Positions 34,837-46,249 of a stretch of 64,000 nt of DNA are shown here, piece after piece. The notes beneath the pieces were generated by a model. That model was not told where the DNA came from. It saw only the letters and a program-made list of their open reading frames with translations, and made no database searches. Positions within the stretch are counted from its first letter, which is position 1. Every line of letters begins with the position of its first letter. Both the position numbers and the translations under genes were made by a program. The DNA lies in assembly GCA_963575745.1 (NCBI GenBank), contig CAUYUJ010012658.1, positions 307,501 to 371,500 of the forward strand, in the 5' to 3' direction. Origin of the DNA: Prorocentrum cordatum (taxonomy: Eukaryota; Sar; Dinophyceae; Prorocentrales; Prorocentraceae).

Positions 34837-34919
34837 GGGGGTCACATGCGAACCCTGCCCCTGCCCCCCACGATTTCTGAGGGGGAGGGTGGTAGGGGTA
34901 GGGTTCACATGTGGCCCCC
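34837..34919. mobile_element. MITE-like element MT1, short copy
   Basis: Terminal inverted repeats of about 27 bp: GGGGGTCACATGCGAACCCT at the left and its near reverse complement at the right. TA flanks both ends, as expected from a TA target duplication. The interior is CGATTTCTGAGGGGGAGGG. It is shorter than the copy at 62546-62696, probably by deletion of one arm. Non-autonomous; the transposase source is unknown. Confidence 0.7.
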
Positions 34920-35194
34920 TACCATACCCGCTCGAGTCTTAGCCGCTGAAAGCCGGTGGCCTCGGGACGGTGAACGCAACGTCCCGGGATGAAGGAAGGC
35001 GGCCCCGGCGAAAGGTTCCAGAGGTCCGGTGGCCCAAGCATGCAACATATCGGATCACCCGATGTCCGTGTCCAGACGACAGGTGAGCGAACAATCCAAG
35101 ACGCCTTGTTCCCCCCGCTTCGCCTGCGCCGATTGCCAGCCAGCGTAACGGGAGGATGAGGATGCTGGGGGGAGGAAAACGGAGGAAAAGGGAG

Positions 35195-35345
35195 GGAAGG
35201 AGGAGGAAGAGGAGGAGGAGGAGGAGCAGAAGAGGAGGAGGAGGAGGAGGAGGAGGAGGAGGAGGAGGAGAAGGAGCAGGAGGAGGAGGAGGAGGAGGAG
35301 GAGGAGCGAGGAGCGAGGGGGAGGCGGAGAAGGAGGAGCAGGAGG
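35195..35345. repeat. (GGA)n microsatellite
   Basis: GGA/GAG triplets with few interruptions. Confidence 0.9.
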
Positions 35346-36000
35346 AGGATAGTCAAGGGAGAGAGAGGGTGGGAGGGTGGAGCGGAGGTGATGAAGTGAA
35401 GGGGGAGCACGAAGGAGCAGGAGGGAGGAGGATCTTGGCAGGAGGCAAAGGGAGGGAGGAGGAAATAGGAGTGGGCGGGGAGGACGCATGTGAAGAGGAT
35501 AGAGGAGGATGGTCAGGGCCAAGTAGAAGGGGAGGGATGGGGGGAGGGAGGGGACGAGAAGGTAGGAAGCGGGAGGATGAGGAACGCACAATTCGGCCAC
35601 GAGTTTGTCAGCTGGTCTGGCCTTGGATTTACGGCGAGCGGTGGCAAAAGAGGCGGATACCACCCTCGCTCTCGCTCGCACGATACCTCGAATCAAGTAA
35701 CCAGGATAATAAGACACGGGGACGATATACAGCACACTTCATCACGAGAAACAAAAAGTCAACGATGACAAAACTGCTGGGGCTTCCCGAGGCCCAGAGG
35801 CACGAGGGGGAGGAGGTCTTCAACAGCAGGCTGCTGTTTGCAGGGCCGAGCCATCAGCCACATCCTCGTCCTATTCATCTTCCTCTGTTGTTGTTTTCTC
35901 TCTCTCTCTCTTTCCCAGCATCTCTCTCTCACTCTCTCCCTCTTATTCATACATATAGATAAAGAAAAGGTTCTTTCTGTGCCTCCGGGGAATGCTTATG
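35346..36000. other. Intergenic, purine-rich then mixed; no gene recognised
   Basis: GGGAGG-rich sequence up to 35580, mixed sequence to 35880, then a CTCTCTCT tract at about 35900-35945. No domain or repeat family was recognised apart from the flanking R3. Confidence 0.4.
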
Positions 36001-36077
36001 GACACTTCTCGGAAGCTGGACTTCCGAACTTTCTGAGAAGGCCCGCCCTATCTCACTTCCCTCCCGGGCTCGCCGCC
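36001..36077 (+). repeat. Dispersed repeat R3, copy 2
   Basis: Counterpart of 3841-3916 (GAAGGCC, CACTTCC and CTCGCCGCC landmarks). Confidence 0.6.
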
Positions 36078-36170
36078 GAATACTGTATACATACCATATA
36101 CAAGCATGTTTATAAACATATGTACCCACATCGGTACACATCTACTGGGGAAACCAAACGGCACCAATAC

Positions 36171-36260
36171 TGCTATCCCCCGGGACCTCTCCTGGGGTGC
36201 GTTCTAACCAGAATCTCGAGACGAATCCAGCGGCAGCGTCGAGGGCCTCCCGGACGGCTC
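36171..36260 (+). repeat. Dispersed repeat R4, copy 1
   Basis: GGGGTGCGTTCTAACCAG, CGAATCCAGCGGC and GAGGGCCTCCC are shared with 45943-46030 in the same orientation. Confidence 0.65.
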
Positions 36261-36346
36261 GGGAAGGGAAAACAAACGAGCGAAGGGTAGCGGCCTCGGT
36301 ACCTCTGCCTCCTCTGACATTTGTGCACATCTGCACGCAAAACTTG

Positions 36347-36573
36347 GGCGCCCGAAAATCCCGGGGTAACTCGGGCCCGGGGTACCTCGGGTTCGGAGTC
36401 AGGAAAAAACAAGCCCGAGTTAGCCCTGACCCGAATTTGCCCTGATGATTTTGGGCTCTGGTCGGCCGAACTATCCGGGGCAACTCGGGCCTGGGGTAAC
36501 TCGGGTTCGGATTCGGGAAAATCGAACCCGAGTTAGCCCTGACCCGAGTTACCCCTGATGATTCGGGGCTCTG
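36347..36573. repeat. Two-copy tandem duplication, about 114 bp
   Basis: The two copies (about 36347-36460 and 36461-36573) share GGTAACTCGGG or GGCAACTCGGG, CCCGAGTTAGCCCTGACCCG and CCCTGATGATT. The unit itself contains CCCGAGTTA and TAACTCGGG, an internal inverted repeat. Confidence 0.75.
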
Positions 36574-36590
36574 AAAAATCCCCGACATTC

Positions 36591-36784
36591 TTTATGTTGC
36601 TCCCATCGCACTTAGGAACCACATCCTAGAAATAATTTCGAGCTCCCAGAACAGTGTCGGAACAGAGTCGAACGAGTATCGCCTCCCAGGGCCCGACACG
36701 CGAAAACCCTCAAACTTGGGCACTTTCGTGGTGCTCGAACTCCTTTCTGGTGCTCAACAGGCTAAGGCAGCTCGGAACATCCTA
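36591..36784 (+). repeat. Dispersed repeat R2, copy 2
   Basis: Counterpart of 3531-3728. Confidence 0.75.
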
Positions 36785-38700
36785 AGACATTCTCTTCCTC
36801 CAGCCCTTCGCCCTCGCTCCCGCACGCCGAACCTCCCCCACCCGCCCGAGTATCGTTGATCCGATCCCCATCCCCAGCGGCGTGGCCTGGGCCCCACTGG
36901 CCGCTTTACCCCCCGAGATGGGGATACAGGTCATTCCCTTCGGGTTGCGAGGGGTGCATCCCCAAAACTGGGGTGGCCATCTCGTGGGGGTCTCGAAGGG
37001 GATAGGGCGTGGGGATGGGGATCGGAGGAAAAATCCTGACCGCCGGCGTCGTTCTGCCGCGTGCCGGCGCCCCCCCGGCGGCCAGTCTCGCACCGCGTCC
37101 TCCGCCCGCCGTGCCCTCTCCAACAGCGCGCGGGGCACCACGTGGGCAGGGACCGGCCGTCCGGGCACTCCTGTAGGCCTACCACGCCATGTTCTTGGAA
37201 CCCCAAAGCGTTCTGAGGACAAAAGCATTACTCTTAGAAGACAAAACCGATGCCGACTCTTATTACGTTCTAAGGACATTTTTGGGAAACCGTACCAGGC
37301 TCTTAGAACATTGTTCGGTAGGCCTATAGGCGCACGAGGGCGCTTCGCCACGTGGGAACGCTAGATAAGGAGCTGCAAACAAGTTTGGGCTTCCGCCCGC
37401 CCCCCGAGGCCGCGGGACGAGGGAAAGCCACTCCGCTCTTGAGGCAGGGAGGCGCCCGCAGTGGAGTGGGACCCGGGCATCCGAAATTCCCTGCTTCCAA
37501 CGACCGACGTCTGCAGTCGAGCTGCTACCAGAGTGAGCGCCAAGTAAGGAACGAAGCCCTTTGCGCGCTGCAGAGAGCGCCTGGGTGCACGGAAACGGCT
37601 GGAGGAACAGGCAGGGAGGACCTGCGGAACAGCGAGCCCCGTCAGCACCCAGAGTGGCCCTCCTTTCAGCGTCTTGGCTGACTCCTGCACCTCGTCCCCT
37701 CGACTTCTCCCCCTCCTCCTCTGGAGGCCTCCCAGATGGGGTCCGAGTGCTCAAATTGGGGCGGGAGATCGCGCCGCTTCGCCGATGCATCAAGGATACA
37801 TCGGCGATGTACCGGCGACTTCAACGATGCATCGGCGCCATCGGAGTGAAGGAAATAGAGCTCCACCTCGAGCCACATCCCCGATGCATCGGCGATGCGG
37901 CCCCATCTGGGAGGCCTGGACCCTCCCCAACCCTCCTCGCCCCCTCTTCTTGGCGGCGCGCAAAAAGGGGGTGGGAGGAGAGGGAAGGCTTTCTAGACGG
38001 AGGAGGCTTCTTAGAAGGCGCCAGCCCTACATCTATTGGTAAGGGCCCGAGCAGGGTACTTCTAAGAAGCCTCCCCCCCCTCCTGGCCATCCTCTGCGCG
38101 TGGCCGATCTCCATCTCCTTCGGCGGAGCCTCTCCTCCTCCCCGTTTGCCCTTCCTAGTCGTCGACGCTCTGGCGCAGCGCGGCGGCAGCTGCGCGGCCT
38201 GGCCAGCGGGGCGTGGTCCTCACTGCAAGCAGCACTTCCCCGGCTCCCCTCCCCCCCCCGCCCTCCCGGGGAGGAGGAGCGCAGAGCACTCCGAGGGGAG
38301 CGCGGCCGACGTGCGAGAGACGGCGTGGTGCGGTGGCGACGGCTGCCTCGCATGCCCAAGCGGGACAGCAGGGGGGGGGGGGGACAGCTGCGGGGGTCGG
38401 CTGCCCGAGGCGAAGCGCCAACCACAGGGAGCAGCGGATCGGAGAACTGCCCGGGCGCTCAAGGGGGACACGGAGGGAGACGGCGGGGGCCATTGTGCAT
38501 CATGGTCGGTCGCGTGCTCCTCTTCGCCACCGTGGCACGCAACTGTTGGGGGGAGCTGCGCAGTTGTATGCGCGGTGTGCTCCTCCATCCACTGAACTTC
38601 TCTACGTAATCGTTTCCTGAGTTATTCGCTGAGACTTGGTTATGAACCGTGCTACGTGGGACATGTAGGGAGAATGGAGAGCGGAGGGGGAAAGAGAGAG
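36785..38700. other. Intergenic with fold-back structures; no gene recognised
   Basis: Long GC-rich frames occur on both strands but none has a recognisable domain. The stretch contains a fold-back element at 37170-37331, GATGCATCGGCGATG repeats at 37780-37895, an inverted pair at 37720-37742/37900-37922 (CCATCTGGGAGGCCT) and another at 37999-38018/38060-38080. Confidence 0.4.
37170..37331. mobile_element. Fold-back element MT3
   Basis: CCTGTAGGCCTACC at 37170-37183 pairs with GGTAGGCCTATAGG at 37318-37331. Pairing continues inward (CCATGTTCT with AGAACATTG). The interior is AT-richer than its surroundings. It is a single copy in this window, so mobility is not shown. Confidence 0.5.
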
Positions 38701-39780
38701 AGGAAACAATGAGGGCCCTCTTCCTCCTCCTCGGCCTCATCCTCATATCTCCTCACCTCACCTCATTCCGCATTCGCTCTCGACGTGAAACAGCGAGAGC
38801 CCACGCCGCACAACATCGCTCCGCTGGACCAATGGACGGACCCTAGGGTCAGAGAGCTGCGAGAGTCCTACGCTTGGGAGCTTCCGGAGAAGCGAATCGC
38901 CACTGTTGTCCGCGGAAGACGCCACCCTGCTAAAGTCTCCAACAGTGGCGAGATGTCTGAGCCTGTGAGGTGAGGAAGAAAGATGAAGAGGAAAGCAAAA
39001 GCTGGTCTGGCCTAGCGCAAACCTCCCGACATCCCCTCTTCCATGCCTGCCAGGCCTTCGGGTCATACATTGGGCCTCCAGCGGCCATTCGGGCTGATCC
39101 AGGCAAACTCCGGAAATCTCTCGGCAAGGCGCAGCTGTTGGAACGCGTCCCGAGAGTGGAAAACTGCAGAGAACGGACGAACATGCCGAAACTCTCCAAG
39201 CTCGAACCTCTATGTCTGGGCCATCCTTCTTCATCCCCTGAGATCAGACCTTGCGACAAAATGACAGCGTCGCGAACAATCGTGACCAGAGCCCTGCACA
39301 CCATCTTTCCGCAACATATTGTCGAGCCAGATCGATCTGTAGGGGTCCCGGGCCTCGAAGCCGGGCGATCATGCCCAGCGCGAAGCAAATTGCAACACCC
39401 AGGTCTCAGGGTCCCTGGGGTCCCCCCTGACGGATCCAACCATACTTTTGGGCGATTTCGTAAGTAGAGCGGCCATTTCCACCCTACTGTTCAAGCTCTT
39501 TCGATGCCGTTGTCCGCGCTTCTTTGCCGTCGCTGTTCCTGTCGTGCGTCTTCGGGAATGTCGACCATGTGTTCTACGGCTGAAGTTTCCGCCCTACTGT
39601 TTCACATCGCCTGGGGCGCATTTCGGACAGTCTTAAAGCGGAAAAGCAACTACAAACACGAAGAATCCGAAGTAAGGGCCGCTACTTGGTAAGGCTTCGA
39701 GTCGCGCACGGACAGCCCCACGGGGTGGTCCCAGCTGGCCTCAACAGAAGAGGAACAACAATGGCGTACACGCAAATTCT
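38701..39780. other. Intergenic, no gene recognised
   Basis: Mixed composition, less GC-rich than elsewhere. Open frames of up to about 160 codons occur on both strands, none with an identifiable motif. Confidence 0.35.
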
Positions 39781-39914
39781 TGACGTTCCGCACGGGTTTC
39801 TTGGATCTGCGCTGGGACTCCCCTCCCTGGCGCGCGGAGCGCGCCGGGGGCGGCGCCGGAGGCGCCGCCATGGGGGTCCCAGCGCAGATCCAAGAAATCA
39901 GCGCGGAGCGTCGA
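39781..39914. mobile_element. Fold-back family FB1, copy 1
   Basis: Left arm 39781-39823 and right arm 39872-39914 are near-perfect inverted repeats containing TTTCTTGGATCTGCGCTGGG. The centre is GC-rich (GGCGGCGCCGGAGGCGCCGCC). The right flank CGTTTATGTTTATG resembles the CATAAACATAAAC arm ends of other copies. Confidence 0.75.
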
Positions 39915-40147
39915 ACGTTTATGTTTATGCTGTCTTTTGACCTTCGCAATAGGCTCCCTGAGTAGTATCGTTTGGCCTCAGCAGGCCCCCCGAGTAGCCC
40001 GGGGCGGACTCGACACGTCAAATCTAGGAGACGCGGAGGCCCGTTGACGGGCGCCGCGAGGCCGGGGGGTCCTGCGGAGGACCGCTGGGGCTCATCTCTG
40101 GAGGCTCTGCGGAGGCCCGCTGGGGCTACCTGGGGGGAGGGGCTGGC

Positions 40148-40737
40148 ACGACGACGGCGCCGACGCAAACGCCGACGACCACGACGACGACGACGACCAC
40201 GACGACGACGAGGACGCCAACGACGCCGACGCCGACGCCGACACCAACGCCGACGCCGACGCCGACACCGACGAAGACGCCGACGCCGACGCGGACGACG
40301 ACGCCACCGACGCCAACGACGCCGACGACGATGCCGACGACGACGACAACGACAACGACGACGACGACGACGATGCCGACGACGACGACGACGACGACAA
40401 CGACGACGAGGACGACGCCGACGCCGAGGACGACGCCGACGACGACGACGACGGCGGTGCCGTCCTCGTCCGCCAGGTTGCGGGAGTGCTGCGTGCCGCC
40501 GCGCAGCAGCTCGGCGCCAGCCTGTGCCGGACATGGGCGCTCCCACGCAGCAGCTTCGGCGCGCCCGCACGCGAACAAAACCTCGTCGTCGTCGTCGTCG
40601 TCATCGCCGTCATCGTCGTCGTCGTCGGCATCGTGGTCGTGGTCGTCGTGGTCATCGTCGTCGTCGTTGTCGGCGTCGGCGTCGGCGTCGTCGTCGTCGT
40701 CGTCCTCGTCGTCGCCGTCGTCGCCGCAGTCGTCGTG

Positions 40738-40777
<40 letters not shown>

Positions 40778-40790
40778 TCGTCGTCTATCA
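40148..40790. repeat. Opposed GAC and GTC triplet tracts
   Basis: Plus-strand GAC/CGA/GCC triplets fill 40148-40455 and GTC/ATC triplets fill 40580-40790. About 125 bp of unique sequence separates them. The two tracts can pair as a large hairpin. A minus-strand frame crossing both reads poly-Asp then poly-Val, an artefact. Confidence 0.85.
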
Positions 40791-40899
40791 GGGTCGGCGG
40801 CACCGGCCGCATGGCCTCTCTAGTACCCTGGGTGGCTAGATGAGGCCTGCGTTCGTAAGACATGGCGTGAGGGAGCGTTGGGCGTGCGTTAGAAGTGCA

Positions 40900-41620
40900 C
40901 GCTGGCATCCTTTATTCCCACATCGGTGCTTGCACTGAAAGGGTCCGACTGGAACTTTGCACAATTGCGAGAATGGGCGGGCGATTTCGGTTGGCGGCTA
41001 GATTCCCAAATTCCCGGTTTCGGGCTCCCGGGCTCCCCCTTCCGAGAACCAGGCCGATTTTGGTGGGCGGCGGGGTTCCCGCGTTTCCGGGCTCCCGGGG
41101 TCTTGGTCGATCTCCTTATCCATCGGTCTCACCATCGACCTTATCAGCCACCTCTCTATCGATGTCACAATCGATCTCACAATCGATCCCACGATCGATC
41201 CCACAATCAAAAGAAATAGACGCTACCCCTCCTGGGATTATCCCCCCTTTTCGTATAACGATTTACATGTGATTCTGCCACATCGTCCATCCGAAATGCG
41301 ACCTCACACCATCCCAGCCGAGCCGGTCTCCCCCCCTCGCCATCCTCTGCAACCAAAACTATGGGCGCGCACTCTAATCACAAATCAACAGTTTTCAAAC
41401 ATTCCTTGCAAAAGAAAAAAAGCAAGTGTACACGCGCGCGTCGTCGCACGCGCATGCCGAAATCCTTCAACATCCTTCGGTTCCGTGAGAAACTCAGAAT
41501 CGAATGTCCAAAAAACACATAATATCACATGGTCTCGCAACACACATTTTCAAATTACCCTGGCGAAGGACCCAACCATATGCAGATGTGGGTACCGCAA
41601 TTGTGATTATCTTCTTCGGT
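40900..41620. other. Intergenic, no gene recognised
   Basis: It contains short CGATCTCACAATCGAT repeats at about 41155-41215. AT content rises toward 41600. No domain was found. Confidence 0.4.
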
Positions 41621-41624
41621 GCAG

Positions 41625-42990
41625 TTCCCTATGGGGCCACGAAGCGGTGCACTAGGTGTGTGGGACGCACGCGGGCGGTCCCACTGGGGGCGTCGGTGGG
41701 TCCGTGGGGCCACGAAACGTTGTATCGGGTGGGTGAAAATGGGCTTCTGGGGCGCATGCGGACGGTCCCACTGGAGGCTCCGGCAGAGCTCCCTTTGGGG
41801 CCACGAAGCGCTGTACCAGGTGGGTGAAAAATGCTGAATTCACGCGCGCCAGACAGACGGTCCCACTGGGGGATTCGGTGGAAGTCCGTCCCTATGGGAC
41901 CACGAAACGCTGTACTGGGTGAGTGAAAATGCTGAGTTCATGCGCGCCAGACGGTCCTACTGGGGGCTTCGGTGGAGCTCCCTATCGGGCCTCGAAACGC
42001 TGTACTGGGTGGGTGGGAATGCCAAATTTATGCGTCCCAGACGTTCCCACTGGAAGCTTCGGTGGAGCTCAATATAGATCCACGAAATGCTGTACTGGGT
42101 GGGTGAGAATGCCAAATTGGGCTTCTGGGACGCATGCGGGCGGTCCCACTTGGGGCTTCGGTGGAGCTCCCTATGGGGCCACGAAACGTTGTACTGGGCG
42201 CGTGAAAATGCCAAATTCATGCGCGCCGGACGGTCCCACTGGGGGCTTCGGTGGAGCTCCCTATGGGGCCAAGAGACGCTATACTGGGTGGCTGAAAATA
42301 CAAAATTCATGCGTCCCAGGCGGTCCCACTAGGGACTTCGGTGGAGCTCCCCATGGGACCACTTAAGCGATGTAATAAGTGGGTGAAAATGCTAGACTTA
42401 GTTTCTGGGACGCAGACGGGCGGTCCCACTGGGGGTTTCGGTGGAGCTCCCTATGGGGCCACGAATCGATGTACGAAGTATGCGAAAAAACAAAAATTGG
42501 TTTCCGGGACGCACGCGGGCGGTCCCACTGGGGGCTTCGGTTGAGAATCGCTGTGCTGGGTAGGTCAGGATGCCAAATTTGGTTTCTGGGACGCATGCGG
42601 GCGGTACCACTGGGGGCTTTTGTGGAGCTCATTATAAGGCAACGAAGCGCTGTACTGGGTGGGTGGAAATACCAAATTGGGCTTCTGGGACGCATGCGGG
42701 CGGTCCCACCTGGGGTTTCGGTGGAGCCCCCTATGGGGCAGCGAAACGCTGTACTGGGTGGGTGAAAATGCAAAATTGGGCTTCTGGGACGCATGCGGGC
42801 GGTCCCAGTGGAGGCTTCGGTGGGGCTCCCTATGGGGCCACGAAACTATGTACTGGGTCGGTGAGAATGCCGAGATGGGGCTCCCAGGGCGCATCCAGGC
42901 GGTCCCACTGGGGTCTTCGGTGGAGCTCTTTATGTGGCCACGAAAAAATGGAATGGGCAGGTGGAAATGCCCAAGGGCCCTTTCGGACCC
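41625..42990 (+). repeat. About 95-bp tandem minisatellite, roughly 14 copies
   Basis: The unit contains GGTCCCACTGGGGGCTTCGG, then GGAGCTCCCTATGGGGCCAC, GAAACGCTGTACTGGG, TGGGTGAAAATGC and CTGGGACGCATGCGGGC. The spacing of GGTCCCACTG varies from about 83 to 103 bp, so units differ by small indels. Reading frame is not kept across units, which argues against a coding role. Confidence 0.85.
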
Positions 42991-44097
42991 CTCTTGGAGC
43001 AGGCAGGGGCCCACAGGGGGCCCGCAGTGCCCCTTTCAGGGGCCATTCCTTCACCCCCTGTTTAGGTCACCCCCCATTGCCACCCGCCTGACCCTCTCTG
43101 CAGCTCAGCGTGGGAGCTTCCAGTGCCATCTGGTTGACTCTTGTGAATACGCGCCACCCGACGCCAATCGACGCTAGTCGACGCTGCATCGGCACTAGTC
43201 GACGCTAAATCGACGCCCATCGACGCTAAATCTGCACAATCTCATTGATTACCGGACGCTATATCGACGCTACCGCGCTCTAAAGACGGAATTGCGAGGG
43301 TACGGTAGATTCGTGCGGCGTCGTTCTGAATACTTTCTCTACCTTCGATATCCTCGGGAGGTCTCTAAGTTTGAAGATCACCCCCTGCCTCTCTCGGCAG
43401 TGAATACACTGCGCCCCTCCTCATCCTCCTCCTTCTCATCCTCCTCCGTTTTAACTCATAAATCACTTCTCCCAGTCGCACCCCGAGGCCAGTTTTTAGG
43501 GCGGGCCAGGCGTTTCACCAGACACTTCCTCACCAGTTATGCTGCTGGCGCTTAAAAATTGGCAACAGGTTTACAGATGGAGGGCGGGCTGGTATCAAAA
43601 TGTGGCTCTCGCCTTTGCGCCGCGCACAACCGTCTCATACAACATTACAAGAGTTTCACGAAGTGAGGGCACATCGTTTTCAAAATGCAAGAGTTTCAAG
43701 AATTGAAGGCGGTGCCTTTTCAATATGTGGCTCTCGCATTCGCGCCACGCACATGGGCTTATACAGTTTGCAAAGGTTCTACGGATTCCCATGATCAGCG
43801 TACCAGTGGTGGTGTTTTGGAAGGATTCAAGATTATGCGGGTGCAGCAATTGCGTTGATTCGCGGTGCTGACGTCCATAGAATGGCGTTCTGGCACGATT
43901 CAGGATCGTCAAGACGCAACAGTGGCGTTGGAATCCCGAGAACAGTTTTTTGGCATGCTTCAAGGTCTTCAAACGGTTGTTTTCCACTGAGGCAGTTCCC
44001 TCAATGGAAATGAACCGTTGTAGGGGCCTATGGAGAGGGAGCTTGGGGAGAGGATTTATTCCAACATCGTTGATGATTCTTGGTTTTACACTGGTCC
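42991..44097. other. Intergenic with short tandem repeats; no gene recognised
   Basis: CGACGCTA-type repeats occur at 43150-43270. At 43595-43755, GTGGCTCTCGC then GCGCC and CGCACA is repeated after about 125 bp, and CAAGAGTTTCA occurs twice within the unit. No domain was found. Confidence 0.5.
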
Positions 44098-44146
44098 TCC
44101 TCCTCCTCCTCCTCCTCCTCCTCCTCCTCCTCCTCCTCCTCCTCCA
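44098..44146. repeat. (CTC)n microsatellite
   Basis: Uninterrupted CTC triplets. Confidence 0.95.
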
Positions 44147-45035
44147 TCGTTGTTGCGCGGCTGGTGCCGCGGACAAAAGAAGTATTTTCCACTACTGGTC
44201 GGCCCCCAGCCCGTCAATAAGTGCGCCGATCGGAGAATTAGCTCCCCCTATTGGGGTGGGGTCTTAAAGATCTGCCTCGAGCATTCGACGCGACTGCGCT
44301 CCCGAAGCGGAATTGCCGAGGTTGCTGACGAGGCTCCCACGACTTGCTCTTGGTCCGGCGTGTTCCCCTACTGGCGGATTTTGAAGAAAAATGCAATATA
44401 GCCAAAAAATGCCCAACATCTATTCAAAAATAAAAACAAACGTCCCCAGAATATTGTTCCACCATTTTTGAATACAGTGGCGACCCATGCCAAGAAACAC
44501 CCTGCTTGCCTCCAGGGTACCCTGGGTTTCTTGGGTTTCGGTGGCTTTGCTGTGGAGAGCGCGACGCTCCCACACCAAAAATCAGTGGACGTCCTGGGGT
44601 CTCAAGGTTTGGTTTCTTGTGGAAGGTTTCTTGTGGACTTTCCTCCTATTGTAAACATTGGACCAGGTTTGTCTTGAGAAGGTTCCTGGGAGCAGGCCCA
44701 GGCTTCACACATGAGAAGCCTCCGGAGGGGAAGAACCACACAGACACGATCGTCGACCCCCAGGAAGATATGGGACAATGTAGGAAGAGTGGGGGGAAGA
44801 CGAACGCCCAGAAGATATGGACAAATTTTGGTCATCCTGGGATGTTTGTGCTTATTTTTTTGTGTAGAGGGACGGGCCCGACTTCAGACTTGCTGCCGAA
44901 CGCCCGTGGCAGGCGCGCGGCGCCTGCGCGGCGGCGGCTTCGCCGGCGCACGGGAACACGGTGGCGCCACCAGCGGCCGCGGGCACCGACCAGGGGCGAG
45001 GGATGCCATCCTCCTTTTGTGAGTCTTTTCCTCCT
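44147..45035. other. Intergenic, no gene recognised
   Basis: A mixed stretch that includes an AT-rich part at 44390-44470. The frames have no recognised domain. Confidence 0.35.
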
Positions 45036-45545
45036 GCTCCTCCTCCTCCTCCTCCTCCCTCCTCCTCCTCCTCTTCCTCCTCCTCCTCCTCCTCCTCCTC
45101 CTCCTCCTCCTCTCCTCCTCCTCTCCTCCTCCCCCTCCTCCTCCTCCTCCTCCTGCTCTCTCCTCCTCCTCTCTTTTCCTCCTCCTCCTCCTCCTCCTCC
45201 TCCTCCTCCTCCTCCTCCCTCCTCCTCCTCCTCCCCCTCCTCCTCCCTCCTCCTCCTCCTCCTCCTCCTCCTCCCTCCTCCTCCTCCTCCTCCTCCCCCT
45301 CCTCCTCCCCCCTCCTCCGCCTCCCTCGTCCCCAGCGCTCAGTTCGGTTCCGATCAGTTCCTCTTCATTTTCCTCGAACTTCCTTCTCCTCCTCAAACCT
45401 CATTTTTCGATCCTCGACGCCCTATTCTCCCGCTCCTCCCCTCGTCCTCCCTCGTTCCTGCCCCTCCTCCTCCTCCTCCTCCTCCTCCTCCCTCCTCTCC
45501 TCCTCCTCCCCTCTTCCCTCCTCCCTCGTCCTCCTCCTCCCGCGT
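45036..45545. repeat. CTC-rich compound microsatellite
   Basis: CTC/TCC triplets at 45036-45320 and 45463-45545, with a short unique block (CCCCAGCGCTCAGTTCGG onward) between. That unique block reappears inverted at about 47460-47545 (GAACTGAGCGCTGGGG), again next to GGA-rich sequence. Confidence 0.8.
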
Positions 45546-45583
45546 CCCTCTTAACGAAAAAGGCAAGGAACTGCACAAGCGTA

Positions 45584-45715
45584 GACTTTTGAATGGTTCG
45601 CCCTGATTTATGGGATCTGCGCTGGACCCGCCTGACGGCGCCTCCAGCGCTGCCCCGAGGGAGGGGGGCCAGCCCCGATCCAAGCAGTCCGCGCGGACCT
45701 CCAACAATTGAGGAG
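45584..45715. mobile_element. Fold-back family FB1, copy 2 (decayed)
   Basis: It contains GGGATCTGCGCTGGACCCG at the left and GATCCAAGCAGTCCGCGCGGA at the right, matching FB1 landmarks, but the arms pair less well than in other copies. Confidence 0.55.
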
Positions 45716-46184
45716 CCGTCCCTGCACTGTTCGCCACTGGGTAACCTGGTCCTGAGGTTGCCCACCGTTTTCGGGCACCCAGGACCCTCCACGGGCCCTA
45801 GAACGGTCAGAGAACGGCTCGGGATGGAAAGCTCGTCCTGGGGGACCCATTTCCATCAGGACCCGTTTCCCCCATGCTAAAACTAGCAACAAAACAAGGT
45901 CGAAATACATGAAATGGGGAAACGATAAGATAACGCTACCTCTACTCCCCAAACCTCCCCCAGGGTGCGTTCTGACCAAGATTCCGAGGCGAAGCCAGCG
46001 GCGACGAGGGCCTCCCAGGAGGCCCAGGAAAAGGAGAAGGAGGGAAAAGTATGGGTGTGGGTACCTGTTTCCTCCTCGGACGATAGGCGAATAGAAAAGT
46101 CACCCGTGCGCCTTGAGTCCAGCTGGGCAGAGGACCAGGTCCCTCCTCCTTCTTCTCTCGTCGTGTTACCTCTACCGCTCCTCC
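45716..46184. other. Intergenic containing R4 copy 2
   Basis: Repeat R4 occupies about 45943-46030 (counterpart of 36171-36260). Nothing else was recognised. Confidence 0.55.
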
Positions 46185-46207
46185 TCCGCTCCTCCTCCTC
46201 CTCCTCC

Positions 46208-46247
<40 letters not shown>
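46185..46247. repeat. (CTC)n(CTG)n microsatellite
   Basis: TCC triplets change into TGC triplets at about 46208. Confidence 0.9.

Positions 46248-46249
<2 letters not shown>

Noticed and set aside
35118-35160. CCGTTACGCTGGCTGG (minus strand) as a leader relic
   Set aside because: It begins like the leader and has a C/T-rich neighbour, but lacks the ATTTTGGCTC core.
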